A DNA stretch of 64,000 nt from Lactarius indigo (lineage: Eukaryota; Basidiomycota; Agaricomycetes; Russulales; Russulaceae): NCBI GenBank assembly GCA_025766275.1, contig JAFKAC010000074.1, forward strand, positions 124,001 through 188,000, written 5' to 3'. Within the stretch, counting starts at the first letter, position 1, and the number at the start of each line of letters is the position of its first letter. The position numbers and the translations under genes are program-made. The notes under the pieces were generated by a model, which saw only the letters and a list, made by a program, of their open reading frames with translations, did no database searches and was not told the origin of the DNA. Positions 9,442-22,510 of this stretch are shown here, piece by piece.

Positions 9442-11070
9442 GTGGCTCTCACCAGCCGAAGCCGAACGCAGTTCGTCAAGGAGTACCTGGAGCGACACCC
9501 CCACGACGACATAAGGTCATCTATCAAGGGAACTGCTCTTTGGAGGAACACCCCACACGACAAAGGATATTACGTCTACGACCCCGACAAACTCACGTAC
9601 GAACCTATCGAATACATCGAAGATCAGCACATCTGGGCCTACGTTGCCTACTCAGACACAAAACACTCCTGGTATTCATACAAACCCGTCCCCGCGCACC
9701 TCGGATTAGGACCAGGAAAAGGACAAATCAGTGCCATCGACGCAGATTCAGACATCGAAGAACCATCTTCCGAACCCGACTTAGACAACCCTGCCCTCAC
9801 ACCAACCATCCAACGACCAGTTGACTTCGCATCATATGCCAATATGTCCACCACCCAACTCTCCACCACCCTCACCTCCTCGCAACCAACCGCAGGCTCC
9901 TCGACAGCGAATCCTGCAAGTAGTGGAGGACATCTTGTGGGAGGAAGTATGTCGACAAGCGGAGGAGGCACTGCGGGAAGCACAGGAGGCCATCATGGAG
10001 GCGGTGCACCTGGAGGTGGAGGCGGTGCGCCTGGAGGTGGAGGCGGCGCGCCTGGAGGTGGAGGCGGCGGAGCAGCTGCAGCTGGGGGACCTCTCCAACC
10101 AAACGGACGACTCGGAGGGAATCCTCCACCAGAATTCACAGGAGACCGGGAAACTAGCTGAGCCTTCCTCAACACATTCGCCCTTTATCGGGGAATGAAC
10201 CCAAACATCCAGCAATTGACCCTCCCGTACTCGCGAGCTATGACGCTCTTGTCCTACATTCGAGGACCACTCATCGATGACTGGGTAGAAGAACAAATAC
10301 AATGGTTGGCCGACCAGTTAGCAGGAGGTGTGGCCATGAATGCCGAAAATCTATGGAATACAATCGAAACACACTTTATTCAAGCATACACCGACACTAC
10401 ACAACAGCAGAAGGCCCGCCACACCATCCAAAACCTACGGATGGATAAAGAAGACATTGACACCTACATAGCCAAGTTCTCTAACTTGGCAAACAAGGCG
10501 GGGTATAACAAGGACGAGGCCACAACCCTAGAAATCTTTCAAAAGGGGCTCCCGAACGCATTGGTCATAAACACAATCAAGTTCCATCACCCCGTAGATT
10601 GGGACGACTGGAAAACAGCGGTCACACTCCAACAGGCGGAGTACCTCCTCCTTAAGGACAGACTCACCAAAGGAAGAAACGATAAAAAGGGAGGAGCCTC
10701 CTGCGACCAATGGTTAAATGCCCTCAATAAGGCGAAAGACCCAAATGCAATGGACGTCGGCCGAACTCGCGCTAGAGCAGCAATGACAGAAGACGAAAAG
10801 AAACAACTTCAAAAGGAAGGAAGATGTTTCAGATGCCGAGGACAAGGGCATATCTCTAAATTCTGTCCCCAGAAGTCGACAACCACAGCCAAAGTCGCAA
10901 ACACAAATGATCCCGCTACCGCTACTATCTTGATGACCGCATCACGCCCCCTCTCTAATGAGGAACAAGCCGACGCCCAGGTAGCGGCCCTATTTGCCCA
11001 AACCCCCGAAGTACGAGAACTCATGGTGGACAAACTCTTCGGGCAAAAGAAGGATTTTCTGAACACTTGA
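9442..11070 (+). pseudogene. Gypsy-2 Gag, interrupted by one TGA
   Basis: The frame starts at a GTG in good context (ACCGTGG); the first ATG in any frame comes about 390 nt later. There is an N-terminal region related to the sister Gags, a Gly-rich stretch (about 165-220), a Retrotrans_gag domain and one CCHC knuckle (CFRCRGQGHISKFC). A TGA at 10159-10161 breaks the frame just before the capsid domain; the downstream part stays in the same frame to the stop at 11068-11070. The end overlaps the -1 Pol frame as in the sisters. Confidence 0.85.
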
Positions 11071-11291
11071 ACCCGGTGGCCTGGGCTAGAGCACTTAAAC
11101 TTAGCGTGTACAATAGCAGATTCTGATCTATGCGAATTCCAGTACTTTTCAAATCTGCACACGCGACGGCCGAACGAAATGTCTTGGTAGACTCAGGAGC
11201 AACAGACAACTTTATTAGCGCGAACCTCCTGAAGCGGCTCAAAATAGCTTGGCTACCCACCAAACGCTCCATCAAAATATGGAACGTGGAC
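11040..11291 (+). pseudogene. Gypsy-2 Pol, N-terminal part up to the Gypsy-3 insertion
   Basis: Pol frame (-1 relative to Gag) with the conserved entry GFSEHLNPVAWARAL and the protease motif VDSGATDNF. A TGA at 11124-11126 lies where Gypsy-1 has Arg. The frame is cut at 11291 by Gypsy-3; TGGAC (11287-11291) is the duplicated target, and the protein continues at 19161. Confidence 0.85.
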
Positions 11292-11812
11292 TGTAACGTC
11301 GCCACGACATCAGCTCGACTTGAGCACAAATGACAGTAACAACTTAGCGGCGTATCGGGATGTTAACTTGAAGACTCGAAGGTCCAAGCTTCTGTCTTAG
11401 TGAATGCACAAAGGCACACCGACAGACCTTTCACTGGGCTTGTTCACAAATGGGATCAGAGCTATGAAATGGGTGAAGAAGAGAAGAGAATAGAAAGTGG
11501 CAATTCAAGAAGACCAAGATGGCGTATCTTGGTCTTCGTACACAGTCTTAAATACACATCGAGCAGGCTTACAAGCGCTGCTATGAGTCACAGTAATGTA
11601 GCGTCCAACGTATCGCATAAGTAACTCGATCCTAGTACCACTACTACCAGTATTAGTGGCGTCCGTCATCAGTCAGCTATCGTACCGTATCACCTATCGC
11701 ACTACCGTATCACCGTGGTTAAGTCCGCAACTAATATACCTTACCGCCGTAGTTGCAACCGGTACAGTAAGGGTACTCACACGTCAGAGTCCGTTCGAGC
11801 CGAAACGTGACA
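11292..11812 (-). repeat. Gypsy-3 3' LTR
   Basis: 521 bp. CpG sites are lost here relative to the other copy at 11309, 11326, 11328 and 11458, and kept at 11576-11577 and 11664-11665 where the other copy lost them. Confidence 0.95.
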
Positions 11813-11843
11813 TCACCCTCCTTTTTAGCGTGAGGCCCCAGAC

Positions 11844-14800
11844 TCACCGAAAGTCTCTGGCCGGCCAGTCCCTCTGTTCATCGGCAATGCGCTCGAGGGT
11901 GGTGGCGCGCTCCAGTCGATAGATGGAGTCTTGGCGATCGCTTTGTGCACATGCGATCATGTCCCGAAGCTGCGCCACCCTCGCCCGAAGTCGTTCCAGC
12001 TCAAAGCTGGCCGCGCGGTAGCGCGTGACCTCCGCGGTGAGTGTCTCGTCGTTGATACGGTTGAGGGCGCGGTCCGTGATCTTGTCCGCCGCGAAGATGA
12101 CGAGGTCTTCGTGGGGATACGTGGGGCGCAAGGCGGCGCTGACGTGGGGCTCGGCGTAGAGGGGCTTACCGTACAAGTGAGGGGAGCCCGGTATGACTCC
12201 TAGTATGAGGGGGTCTGCCCCTCCAATAATCTGGACGTGCGATGCGTCCCTCTCTACTCCGTCGGGCCCGGTGATGGGGTATGGAATGTGATGGGGTCTT
12301 CTATTCGCCCGGAACCCTTCAGGCGCAATAACGTGCGCCGGGTCGTCAGCGGCGGTGAAGGGACGGTGGTCGGCGGCGCCTGGTACATGCACACGTCCTC
12401 GGTACATGGCGGACCCGTCGGAGTTGACGAGCCAGGGTGTGATGCGGGGATTAGTAGGGTCGCTTTTCGTTCGAAGGAAGGCGTGCCGTGCCGGGTAGTA
12501 ATCGTCGTCGTCATGGCCAGCCTCAGCAGCCTCCATCGCTGCCGCCGCTCTCGCATCTCTCTCAGTCGGGCCGCGGCTGAGTCTAATTGTTCCTTCTGCC
12601 ACTCCGCCGCTACCCTCCTCCAACCGTCCAACTCGTACTCCAGGAGAGCTTGAACGCTCGTCGTTGTGCGGGAAAACTCCGCGAACACCGACGAGGTCGT
12701 CGCTTGGGGGGATGGCAGCGATGGGCTCGCGCGCCCCGTGTTCGTCGCGGAAGACATGGGCGACGGCGGACTCGTCGTTGGGCTGTTGCGTGGGGTCTGG
12801 AAATCGGGCAAGGACGTTTGCCCACTCTTGTGCGGTGATGCGGCCCTCTGGCTGGCCGACAGGTGTGTACGGGGTGATTTGGGTGTTGGGAATCTCAGTC
12901 TCGTCGTCTTCGGCGAGGAGGGCCCGAGCGTCTTCTGCAAGGGAGTCGAGGAGGATCGCTTGGGTGACATGTCGCAGTGGGGAAGTGGGCATGAGAGTGG
13001 AGACTGCAGAGCGAAGGAATGGGGGATGACTTTCCTCCACACGGATGAAACCCCTTTTAACTACCGCTCCTTGTGCTTGCGCTTCTTGATAGAGGCGAAG
13101 CGCTTCCGGTGCGAAGACGTCATCTTTGTTGACCCACTGATTCTCCGAGTCTGGGTACCCCTTCCACTTGACGAGGTATTGGAGCCGTCGTCCTCTGCCG
13201 AAGTGCCGGGAGTCCAGAATGGCCTCGACTTCGTATTCTTCCTCTCCATCAATCAGCTCGGGTGGTGGTCGTGTGAAGTTTTCGCCGTGAAGGGGCGTTT
13301 GTTTGTACGGTGTGAGAAGATCGATGTGGAACACTGGGTGAATGCTCCACTGCGTGGGAAGTTCCAATCGATAATTATAGGGGGACATCACCTGTGTCAC
13401 CCGAAAGGGTCCGTGGCGTCGCGCCGCCAATTTTGCTGTGGGCTGATTGGTGCGAAGGTGTTTGCCTTCTAGCCACACGAGGTCTCCAATTTTAAACTTG
13501 GGCGTATCTTTGTTACGGATCCACGCTTCTTGTGCCTTTTTCATGAGTCGTTGGGCGTCCTCTCTTGCTTCCTTTAGCTGGGTCAGTCGTCTCATGACTT
13601 GAGGAAGGGGGGATGGCTTATCGGTCCAATCCGCTTGGGGGTTGTACCCCATCAGGAGTTGAAACGGTGATTGTTTCGTGTGCTCATGAGGCCAATTGTT
13701 GTGCGCGAATTCGGCGATTGGTAGATAAGTGACCCAGTTGTCCTGTCGCTCATTCACCCAGAAGCGCAGGTATTGTTCCAACCATTGGTTGGTACGCTCG
13801 GACTGCCCGTTGGTGCGTGGGTGGTATGCAGTTGATATGTTCTGCTGGATGCCTAGAATGCGGCACACTTCTCTGGTGAATTTCGACGCAAATCGGGGGT
13901 CTCGATCACTGATGCACTTGCGAGGTAGTCCGAAGCGTTTAAACACGTGAGCGACGTACAGGGCTGCCGTTTCCTCTGCAGTTATTTCCTCCCGACATGG
14001 GATGAAGACTGAGGCTTTGCTGCAGTCGTGATCGGTGATCGTTAGTATGCTGTCGTACCCCTTCGACGGCGGGAGCTTAGTAATGAAGTCTACGGCGACC
14101 GTTTGAAAGGGGGTCGCTTCGAGTTCTGGCGTGATAGGATGCAGTGCGGCGCGTATGGGCCTCGTGTTGACCTTGTTTCTTTGGCATTCCGCACAGCCTT
14201 GTACGTACTCATATACATCTCTTCGCAGTCGGGGCCACCAGTAATGTCGTTCTAGAATTCGTTGCGTCCTTGCGATGCCGGGGTGCCCGTGTATTGGCAG
14301 ATCGTGGTGATCGTGTATTAGCACCCAATATGTGGATGCAGGTCCAGTTATTACGAACCTGCCGTCCTTGTACCACTCTCCTTCTATCTTCTTGAGGCTA
14401 TGGGGGTCTACCCACATCTTGATTACCTCCTCGTCTTGTTGGTGTCTTGGTTGCAATAAATTTGGGTTTGCCACGAAAGTTCGTGCGGTGTTGAGGGTTC
14501 TTACAAAGACTTCGGGGGGTAGGACAACGACTTCACTGTTGTCGCTTGCTCCCTGATCGTAATCTGGGCGTCTTGAAAGCGCATCTGCTCTGCCGTTGTT
14601 CTTCCCCTTAATGTGGTGGATTTCGAAGTCATATTCGGAGAGTTCGAGCACTTCCCTGGCAACTCGTCTACTGATCTTTTGTGGTGACTTCCAATATTGC
14701 AGGTTGAGGTGGTCCAAATATATTTTGATTTTGTGTGGGGCTCCAGCGAGCAGCGGTCTCCAGTTCCGCAGCGCCTTGACTATTGCGAGCAGCTCTAAGT

Positions 14801-16588
14801 CGTAGATGTCGTAATTTCGTTCTGCTTCTGAGAGCGTAGTGGAGTAATAGCCTATAGGGTGCCGCTTTCCGTCAGATTTTCTTTGTAAGAGTACGGCTCC
14901 CACCGCGTATCCGGAGGCGTCCACCTCCAACTCAAACGGGTCTTGAAGGACCGGGTGCGCCAGCACTGGTTCTTCCGTTACTAGGCGTTTGAGGGTATTG
15001 AACGCTTTATCTTCTTCACCCGTCCACCTCCATTCTTCGTCTTTTCGCGTCAGTTTGGTAAGTGGTTTTGTGTGGTTTGCGAATCCGCGGATGAAAGTCT
15101 GTAAAAGTTGCAAAAGCCAAGGAACGAGCGAACGTCTTTGACCTTTGTTGGCGTTGGCCAGTCTTTAATGCCTTGAACTTTTACGGGGTCCATTCGGGTC
15201 ACCCCCCTTTCAAGGATTACCCCCAGGTAATCCATCCGCGGCTGATGGAATAGACACTTTTCGAGTTTGAAGTAGAGGTCGTGCTCCCGCGCGACGCTTA
15301 AAACGTCGCGTACTGCATTTATGTGGGCTGCCAAGTCGTGGTCAAAATGAGTGGCGATGCCAATATCGTCCATGTAGACACGTATCGTTGTCCCCAAGCG
15401 TTCATGCTTCGCGATCGTGTCGCGATAAATGTGATTCATCATCGCTTGGAAGGTCGCAGGGGAGTTGGTGAGGCCGAAGAACATGACTGTGGGTTCGAAG
15501 AGGCCGAACTTGGTTTTGAACGCTGCCTTTTCTTGATCGCCGTCGCGAATGCGAATATTGTTGTAACCCCAGCGGATGTCGAGTTTCGTGTAGATGTGCG
15601 CGTTGCTGAGGTCCAGGATGAGGTCTTGGATTAATGGCAGCGGATACTGGTTTCGTATTGTGTGGGAGTTGATGACACGGTAGTCCTGTACCGGGCGTAG
15701 TTTTCCGTCCTTCTTTTTGATAAAAAAGAAGGATGATGCGTACGGGGAGATAGAAGGGCGTAGATACCCCTGTTTCAACTTTTCGTCGAGGAATTCTTTC
15801 AACTCAGTTTCCTCCTTCTGTGTCATCGGGTATATTTTGCAGTCGATTGCGGTTGGTGCTGATGGCTTGAAATCAATGGCATGATCCCATGGCCGCGATG
15901 GAGGAAAACGATGTGAGGCCTGCTCATTGAATAGCATGTTGAATTCGGCGTATACTGGGGGCAGCACAGCTGCCGTCTGTTGCTGTTTTGCTGATATGGC
16001 CAGTTCTGTCGAAGTAGTGGCACGGGTGAATGTTGACTCTTCTTCTAGTTCTTGAAAGATTGTTTCTTTTTCTGCGACAATTAAGGCCCATATAGTGGGC
16101 GGCGTGAGTAATTCTTCGGTAGTGGCCAGAACTACCGGTTGCATATCCGGATGCATGGTTGCTGTTGCCCAACTGATTGTGGGTTCGAAGGCGCTCAGCC
16201 ATGGGTATCCCAGTACCATGTCTTCGCTGCCGAGGTCGGTTACCAAGAAGGTCATCTTCTTGATCTGTCCGCGTGTTTTCACCTCAAGGTTAACATAATG
16301 AGTGATTAACCCAGCTTTATTTTCCATGTTATCTATGTTCCATATCTTGCGCGGTGTTTCTAATGGTTGCACGGGGACTCCAGCTCGTGCCGCCATTCCT
16401 GGTTTGATGAAGTTGTCGGTGGCTCCAGAGTCCACCAGTGCGTTTGTTTCAGTCGTTCGGTAATTCGTATGGACAGTCACTGGAATTCGCAGAGATTGGT
16501 AGCGCGTTGTCACAATTACAGAATTACATTGCAAAGCCCTCACCCAGACTGACGGGTTCAGGCGCTCTGAAAACCCTCCTTTCCCCAC
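11844..16588 (-). pseudogene. Gypsy-3 Pol, one frameshift at the RT/RNase H junction
   Basis: First segment 16588-15050: protease (DSGATDNF), RT (KLDIRWGYNNIR, YMDD near residue 405) up to GFCNFYR. A one-base loss relative to Gypsy-1 near 15098-15106 shifts the frame. The second segment, 15113-11844, continues with RNase H (FELEVDASGYAVGA), integrase HHCC and DDE core, chromodomain (YEVEAILDSRHF, YLVKWKGYP) and the post-chromodomain module (HIPYPITGPDG, LYGKPLYAEPH, ETLTAEVTRYR, DSIYRLERATTLERI). No other stop was seen, so this copy was disabled recently. Confidence 0.9.
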
Positions 16589-18615
16589 AAGTCTTGAAGT
16601 ATGAGGTCTTTAACCTCATCCGTGCTGTTGGCTACCTGCGTAAGCCATTCCTTCGCCTGTTCTCCCGCCGTTTTTGCCGCTTTGATTTGTGGTGCGGGCG
16701 TTGCACTGGGTGCTGGTGTTGCGTATCCCGGCAGTGATGGTTCGTATTGAGAGACGGGCCCTGGGGATCCTGGCCATTGCGGTGGCCAGGCGGTTTCCGT
16801 CATCCGGCTGCTGGATTGCGGGTTCTGCCACTGTCTCTGCTGTCGAGGGTATGGACAGTTTCGTGAGAGATGTCCCGGTGCGTGACAATTGTAGCAAAGG
16901 ACGTTCCTTAGGTCCCTTCTGGACCCGCCCCTTCCTCGTCCTCAAGCTCCCGGGCCACCTCTTGGAGGGAAGGGTGGCGTAGGCCAGTCGTGATTAGGCA
17001 ATTTGTTGAAGTCGATATCTTCTGACCCGGCTAGCCGTACTTTAGCGCGATCGGCGGAGGTGTCCATGGCCCACGGGTTGGTCTGAGGCAGATTCTGCGG
17101 CAGCGCCCATCCCGCGTCGCCGGTCTGTTTCTTGGGTTGCGCTGTGGTGTTCTTGTACTCATTGAGTCTGGCTTTGAGGTGGATGTAGTTCTTCTGCCGT
17201 TTGAGGACAGCCCTCTTCCAGTCATCGAACGTTAGGGGTTCGTCGAATTGGAACGCGTTTTTAAACAGCTCCTTGGGCAAACCCGACGTAAATAGGTCAA
17301 TGGTTTGCGGTTCGTTGAGGTGGTAATGAGCCTTCCGTGCTAGCTGCTTGAAGTCGTTGACGTACTTGTCAATGTCCTCTCCTACCATCTTGAAGCCCTT
17401 TCGTAGTATGGCTTGCGCTTGCTCTCTTTCTAACGTGTTTTCGAATCGTTGGCTGAATCCGTCGGCTACGGCGTCCCATAAACCTCGGGTGTAGGGACTG
17501 ATTCCTCGTTGTATTTGTCGATTGAGCCAGTTCAGGAAGGATAGGACCCATTCGCTGACTGCTCCTCCTTTGATGTAGGACAAGAATAGGAGGCATCTCC
17601 TATAGTCATTGCGCATGATGGGGGCGTCTAGATTCATGCCCCAGTATACGTGCCACTGCGTGAGAAATTGGTCGACCTTAAGTCGGTCTCCGTCAAAGAT
17701 AGAGGGTGGCTCGCCGGTTAATTTTTCACTGGGGTGTCCTTGATCCCCTGCTCCTCCACCGCCTCCATCACCGCCACCTCCTCCTCCACCTCCGGGTGGG
17801 ACGCGGGGTGGTCCTCTTGGTGGTTCAGTTCTTCGCAGGTCAAATGGAATTCCTCCTCCAGGTGGTGGTGGCGGATCGTCTCCTGGTCCTCCCATACCCG
17901 GAGGTAGCTCCATCGTCGGTCGTCTTTCAGATGGGGGGTCTCCCCTATCAGAGCCTATTGCCCTGAAGATTGCGGCGTCGTCCGCTGTCATTCGTACTCC
18001 TGTTTCGGGGTTAATGGGCATAAGAGTGGCCCTTGCTTCTTCCTGTACTATTCGCGCTTCTTCCAACGCGACTTCCTCCATGGCTCGCGTCATTGTGGCC
18101 ATGATGGCTGGGGATTGGATGTGAATGGGTTTGGGTTCTGTGATGTGTGCGGACTCAGCTCGTTCTATTAGGAGATCTTGTATTGCTCCTCCGCTTGTTT
18201 CGGTTTGATTTGGTTCTCGTCCCTCGCTTCCTTCTTCCGATTCTTCGGATTCTTCTGACACTACTTCTCCTGTGGAGTGTTCTCGTATTTGTCCGTCGAT
18301 AGGCCCCCAATCTGCTCTGCTGTTGAGCTCTCGTGCGTCGATGTCGCAACGATATCTGGATCCGGCTGGTCGTATAACGTCCCACTGGGAGTCTATGGGA
18401 TTCCACGTAACTTCTACCCAACACAAATGGTCGAAGTTGAACTCAACTGGGCGGAACCTCGAAGGTCCGTTAATTTCCACAAAGTATCCGGTTTCTTCTT
18501 GTCTTTCTCTCCACCTGGCAGCTTGTAAAAAGCACGTAGGGACGTTCCGTTCTCCTCGTCTTGGGAGCGAGTACGGACGAAAGCTCATCCACTGGTCTCT
18601 GGTTGTTACGGCCAC
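16558..18615 (-). pseudogene. Gypsy-3 Gag, interrupted by one TGA
   Basis: 686 codons including one in-frame TGA (16944-16942), in a Gly/Arg-rich stretch just before the zinc knuckle (CYNCHAPGHLSRNC). N-terminal region, Gly/Pro-rich linker and Retrotrans_gag domain (FLTQWHVYWGMN, LLFLSYIKGG) match Gypsy-1. The frame starts at a GTG (ATCGTGG) with no ATG before it; an in-frame ATG exists at codon 10, where Gypsy-1 has ACG. Near the end, G GGA AAG (16585-16579) is in the right phase to act as a -1 slippery heptamer into Pol. Confidence 0.85.
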
Positions 18616-18621
18616 GATGGT

Positions 18622-18632
18622 ATCTTGGTCTT
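18622..18632 (-). other. Gypsy-3 self-priming primer-binding site
   Basis: Minus-strand AAGACCAAGAT, 2 nt inside the 5' LTR boundary, complementary to LTR positions 18863-18853. Confidence 0.7.
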
Positions 18633-18634
18633 AA

Positions 18635-19155
18635 TGTAACGTCGCCACGACGTCAGCTCGACTTGAGCGCGAATGACAGTAACAACTTAGCGGCGTATCG
18701 GGATGTTAACTTGAAGACTCGAAGGTCCAAGCTTCTGTCTTAGTGAATGCACAAAGGCACACCGACAGACCTTTCACTGGGCTTGTTCACAAATGGGATC
18801 GGAGCTATGAAATGGGTGAAGAAGAGAAGAGAATAGAAAGTGGCAATTCAAGAAGACCAAGATGGCGTATCTTGGTCTTCGTACACAGTCTTAAATACAC
18901 ATCGAGCAGGCTTACAAGCACTGCTATGAGTCACAGTAATGTAGCGTCCAACGTATCGCATAAGTAACTCGATCCTAGTACCACTACTACCAGTATTAGT
19001 GGCGTCTGTCATCAGTCAGCTATCGTACCGTATCACCTATCGCACTACCGTATCACCGTGGTTAAGTCCGCAACTAATATACCTTACCGCCGTAGTTGCA
19101 ACCGGTACAGTAAGGGTACTCACACGTCAGAGTCCGTTCGAGCCGAAACGTGACA
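18635..19155 (-). repeat. Gypsy-3 5' LTR with promoter
   Basis: On the minus strand the TATTTAA box (18897-18891) lies 34 bp before ATCTTGGTCTT (18863-18853), the inferred transcript start and self-primer. The leader contains no ATG. Confidence 0.9.
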
Positions 19156-19160
19156 TGGAC

Positions 19161-22100
19161 GGAACCCATAATCAGGGAGGAGAAATTACATCCTTCACCG
19201 ACCTTACCGTCAAAACCGGGGGAAAAACTCAGAACCTCCGATTCCTTATCACCGATTTAGGCAACGATGAAGTTATACTGGGGTACCCTTGGTTCACGGC
19301 ATTCGAGCCCAAATTCCACTGGCGCGATGCCACGTTAGACGAAGAATTCCAACCTGTAGTCATTACCAGCTTACATTTGTCCGACGAAGCCATGCCTCTC
19401 GAAGCAACTATTAAGGCATTGGAGACGTATCAACTGGATGAATCAGCTTGGGAACAACTACAAGAAGAAGACGAACCTTGTATCCGGTTGCGGAAAACAA
19501 CGACGGCGTCCGAACTAGCGCAGCAAGAGGCAGCCAAGAAACCCCAGAAAACCTTCGAAGAGATGGTCCCGGAAGAATACCGAAGGCATCAGAAAGTCTT
19601 CAGCGAAGAAGCGTCTCAACGCTTTCCACCCTCACATCCGTGGGATCATGCCATAGACCTAATCCCGAACGCCCCAGAAACAATGGACTGCAAAGTATAC
19701 CCGCTTACGATCCCAGAAAGCGAAAAATTGACGGAATTCATAACCGAACACCTGGAAAAGAAGTACATCCAACCGTCCAAGTCCCCTTACGCCTCCCCCT
19801 TCTTCTTCATCAAAAAGAAGGATGGGAAATTACGTCCAGTACAGGACTATCGCCATCTCAACGAATTGACTGTAAAAAACCACTACCCACTCCCCTTGAT
19901 CCCCGAACTTATCGACAAAATCTGAGAAGCAAGACTCTATTCGAAACTCGATATCCGATGGGGGTACAATAACGTTCGAATCAAACAAGGGGACGAGTGG
20001 AAGGCGGCGTTCAAGACAAATCAGGGATTATTTGAACCGCGAGTAATGTTCTTCGGCCTCACAAACTCCCCCAGCACATTCCAAACAATGATGGACACCA
20101 TCTTCCGGGAGTTAGTACTGACGGGCGAGGTAATCGTCTACATGGATGATATCCTAATCGCAACCGCGGACAATCGCGCCCATCACAGGACAGTACTACA
20201 CCAGGTCCTCGACCTTTGCAACAAGCACGATCTGTACATCAAACCGGAGAAATGTGTGTTCGAAGTTTACGAGGTTGAATACCTGGGATTAATCATCGGC
20301 CACGGACGACTATGAATGGACCCGGTGAAAGTTCAAGGCGTTCGAGAATGGAAAGCGCCGACATCCCTAAAAGAAGTGCGGGCCTTCTTGGGATTCTGCA
20401 ACTTTTATCGACGATTCATACGGGGATTCTCCATGATAGCGAGACCCCTCCACGACCTCACAAAGAAAGATACCCCTTGGGAATGGACAGAAACCAGACA
20501 GAAGGCGTTCGATACCATCAAAGAACGAATCAGTTCGGAACCAGTCTTACTATTCCCAAAACTGGACCAACCTTTTGAAATCGAAGTCGACGCTTCAGGA
20601 TACGCCCTGGGCGCAGTCCTGAATCAGAAGGGAGAAGACGACAAGCTCCACCCCATAGCATTCTACTCGGAATCTCTATCCGAAGCAGAACGTAATTACG
20701 ACATCTATGACAGAGAGTTGTTGGCAATCGTCAAAGCACTGTGAACCTGGCGTACATATCTTGTGGGATCCCCCCATTTAATAACCATCCACACAGACCA
20801 CGCGAATTTGCAGTACTGGAAGGAGCCCAGGAAGATCAATCGGCGAGTGGCACGGGAGTTCCAAGAACTGTCCGAGTACAATTTCATACTTAAACATATC
20901 TCGGGCAAAAAGAACACCCAAGCCGACTCATTATCAAGACGACCCGATTACGACGACGGCACTAACGATAATGACCATGTAACAGTGCTGCCTGAAGAGG
21001 TCTTCCTCAAGATAACCCACACGTCCATGCACGATATGGATATATGGACGCAAATTGCACAAAATATGGATGAAGCAACTCTCCTGCCATGGATCGAACC
21101 ACACAATTTGAAAAAACACGATGGGCTGTGGTGGAAGAACGATGCCCTCGTTGTTGTGGGAAACAACGATCTTAAACGGGGGGTAATCACCTTTTTCCAC
21201 GATACTCCAAGTGCCGGACACCCGGGAATCGCAAACACCTTAGAATTGGTACGACATGATTTCTGGTGGCCCAACATGCGCAAAGACGTGGAAGCATACG
21301 TCAAGGGATGCGCGATATGCCAAAGCAACAAGATTAACCCCCACCGACAAAAACCACATCTATTTCCCATCACCACAGAACCAGAAGCCGAGCCATTCGA
21401 GGTGGTAGCCATGGACTTCATAGTCAAACTCCCACCGTCAGAAGGATTCGACTCGATCCTTACCATCACAGACCACGACTGCTCGAAAGTGGCAATATTC
21501 ATACCGTGCAATGAAACCATAACATCAGAAGGAGTGGCCAAACTCTATTTGCAACATGTATATCCCCATTACGGCCTACCCCGAAGAGTTATATCCGACT
21601 GAGACCCTAGATTCGCATCAACGTTCATGCGACAGCTGTGCAAAACCTTGGGGATACAACAGAATATATCCTCTGCATACCACCCACAGACGGACGGTCA
21701 ATCTGAACGCACCAACCAGTGGCTAGAACAATACCTACGGCATTGGTGCAACGTACAACAAGACAATTGGGCAGAACTCCTACCAATGGCCCAATTCGCC
21801 CACAACTCGTGGAAGAATGCTACAACCAAACATTCCCCCTTTTCGCTTATCATGGGCTGGGAGCCACGAACCATGTGGACGCCCAAGCCATCTAACAATC
21901 CCACGGTAGATCAAAGACTAGAGAAGCTATCGATACTTCGCCAACACGCGCAAGATAGCATTGCACATGCACAACGCCTCATGACACAACGAGGGAAAAG
22001 CAAGTTCACACCTTATCAACAAGGGGACCAAGTATGGCTAGAAGGAACGAATCTTCGAACCTTTTACCCCACGAGCAAACTAGCCCCGAAACGATATGGA

Positions 22101-22469
22101 CCCTTCAAGATCATGAGGGTTCTATCAGACGTTTCTTACGAATTGGAACTTCCGAAGTTATGGAAGATACACCCGGTATTCCACGTGAACCTTCTCACCC
22201 CATATAAGGAGACGGAGATGCACGGCACAAATTACACCCGACCTCCACCGGACCTTATCAATGGCGAAGAGGAGTATGAAGTGGAGCGAATCGAAGACAC
22301 CCAGGAACGAGGAAGAGGGCGCAAACTCCACTACCTAGTAAAGTGGAAGGGATTCCCACCGAGCGATAACACATGGGAACCTGCAAGTAACATGACTCAC
22401 GCCACGGACGTCATCCAGGACTATTATCGAAGATATCCGACCGCCGCAGGGGCTGGACGAACCATATAA
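19161..22469 (+). pseudogene. Gypsy-2 Pol, rest of protease to chromodomain, with four TGA codons
   Basis: Continues the frame broken at 11291. It holds the end of the protease, RT (KLDIRWGYNNVR, YMDDILIAT), RNase H (FEIEVDASGYALG), integrase HHCC (AGHPGIANTL...CAICQSNK), DDE core (AMDFIVKLP, DGQSERTNQWLEQ) and a chromodomain (YEVERIEDTQ, YLVKWKGFP), with the stop at 22469. TGA codons at 19923-19925, 20313-20315, 20742-20744 and 21600-21602 interrupt it without changing frame. The last three align with Arg in at least one sister element, as expected if CGA became TGA by deamination. Unlike the sisters, this Pol ends after the chromodomain. Confidence 0.9.
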
Positions 22470-22510
22470 AAGACACCCTCAATCGCGTTCCCATACTCCT
22501 CAGCCCCACA

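Larger units (their letters stand above)
11292..19155 (-). mobile_element. Gypsy-3, Ty3/Gypsy chromovirus inserted in Gypsy-2
   Basis: A 7864-bp element on the minus strand. LTRs of 521 bp (11292-11812 and 18635-19155) begin TGTAACG and end CGTGACA. They differ at six positions, all CpG versus TpG/CpA. The target duplication is TGGAC at 11287-11291 and 19156-19160, inside the Gypsy-2 protease. Closest relative in the window is Gypsy-1. Gag has one TGA and Pol one frameshift. Confidence 0.93.
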
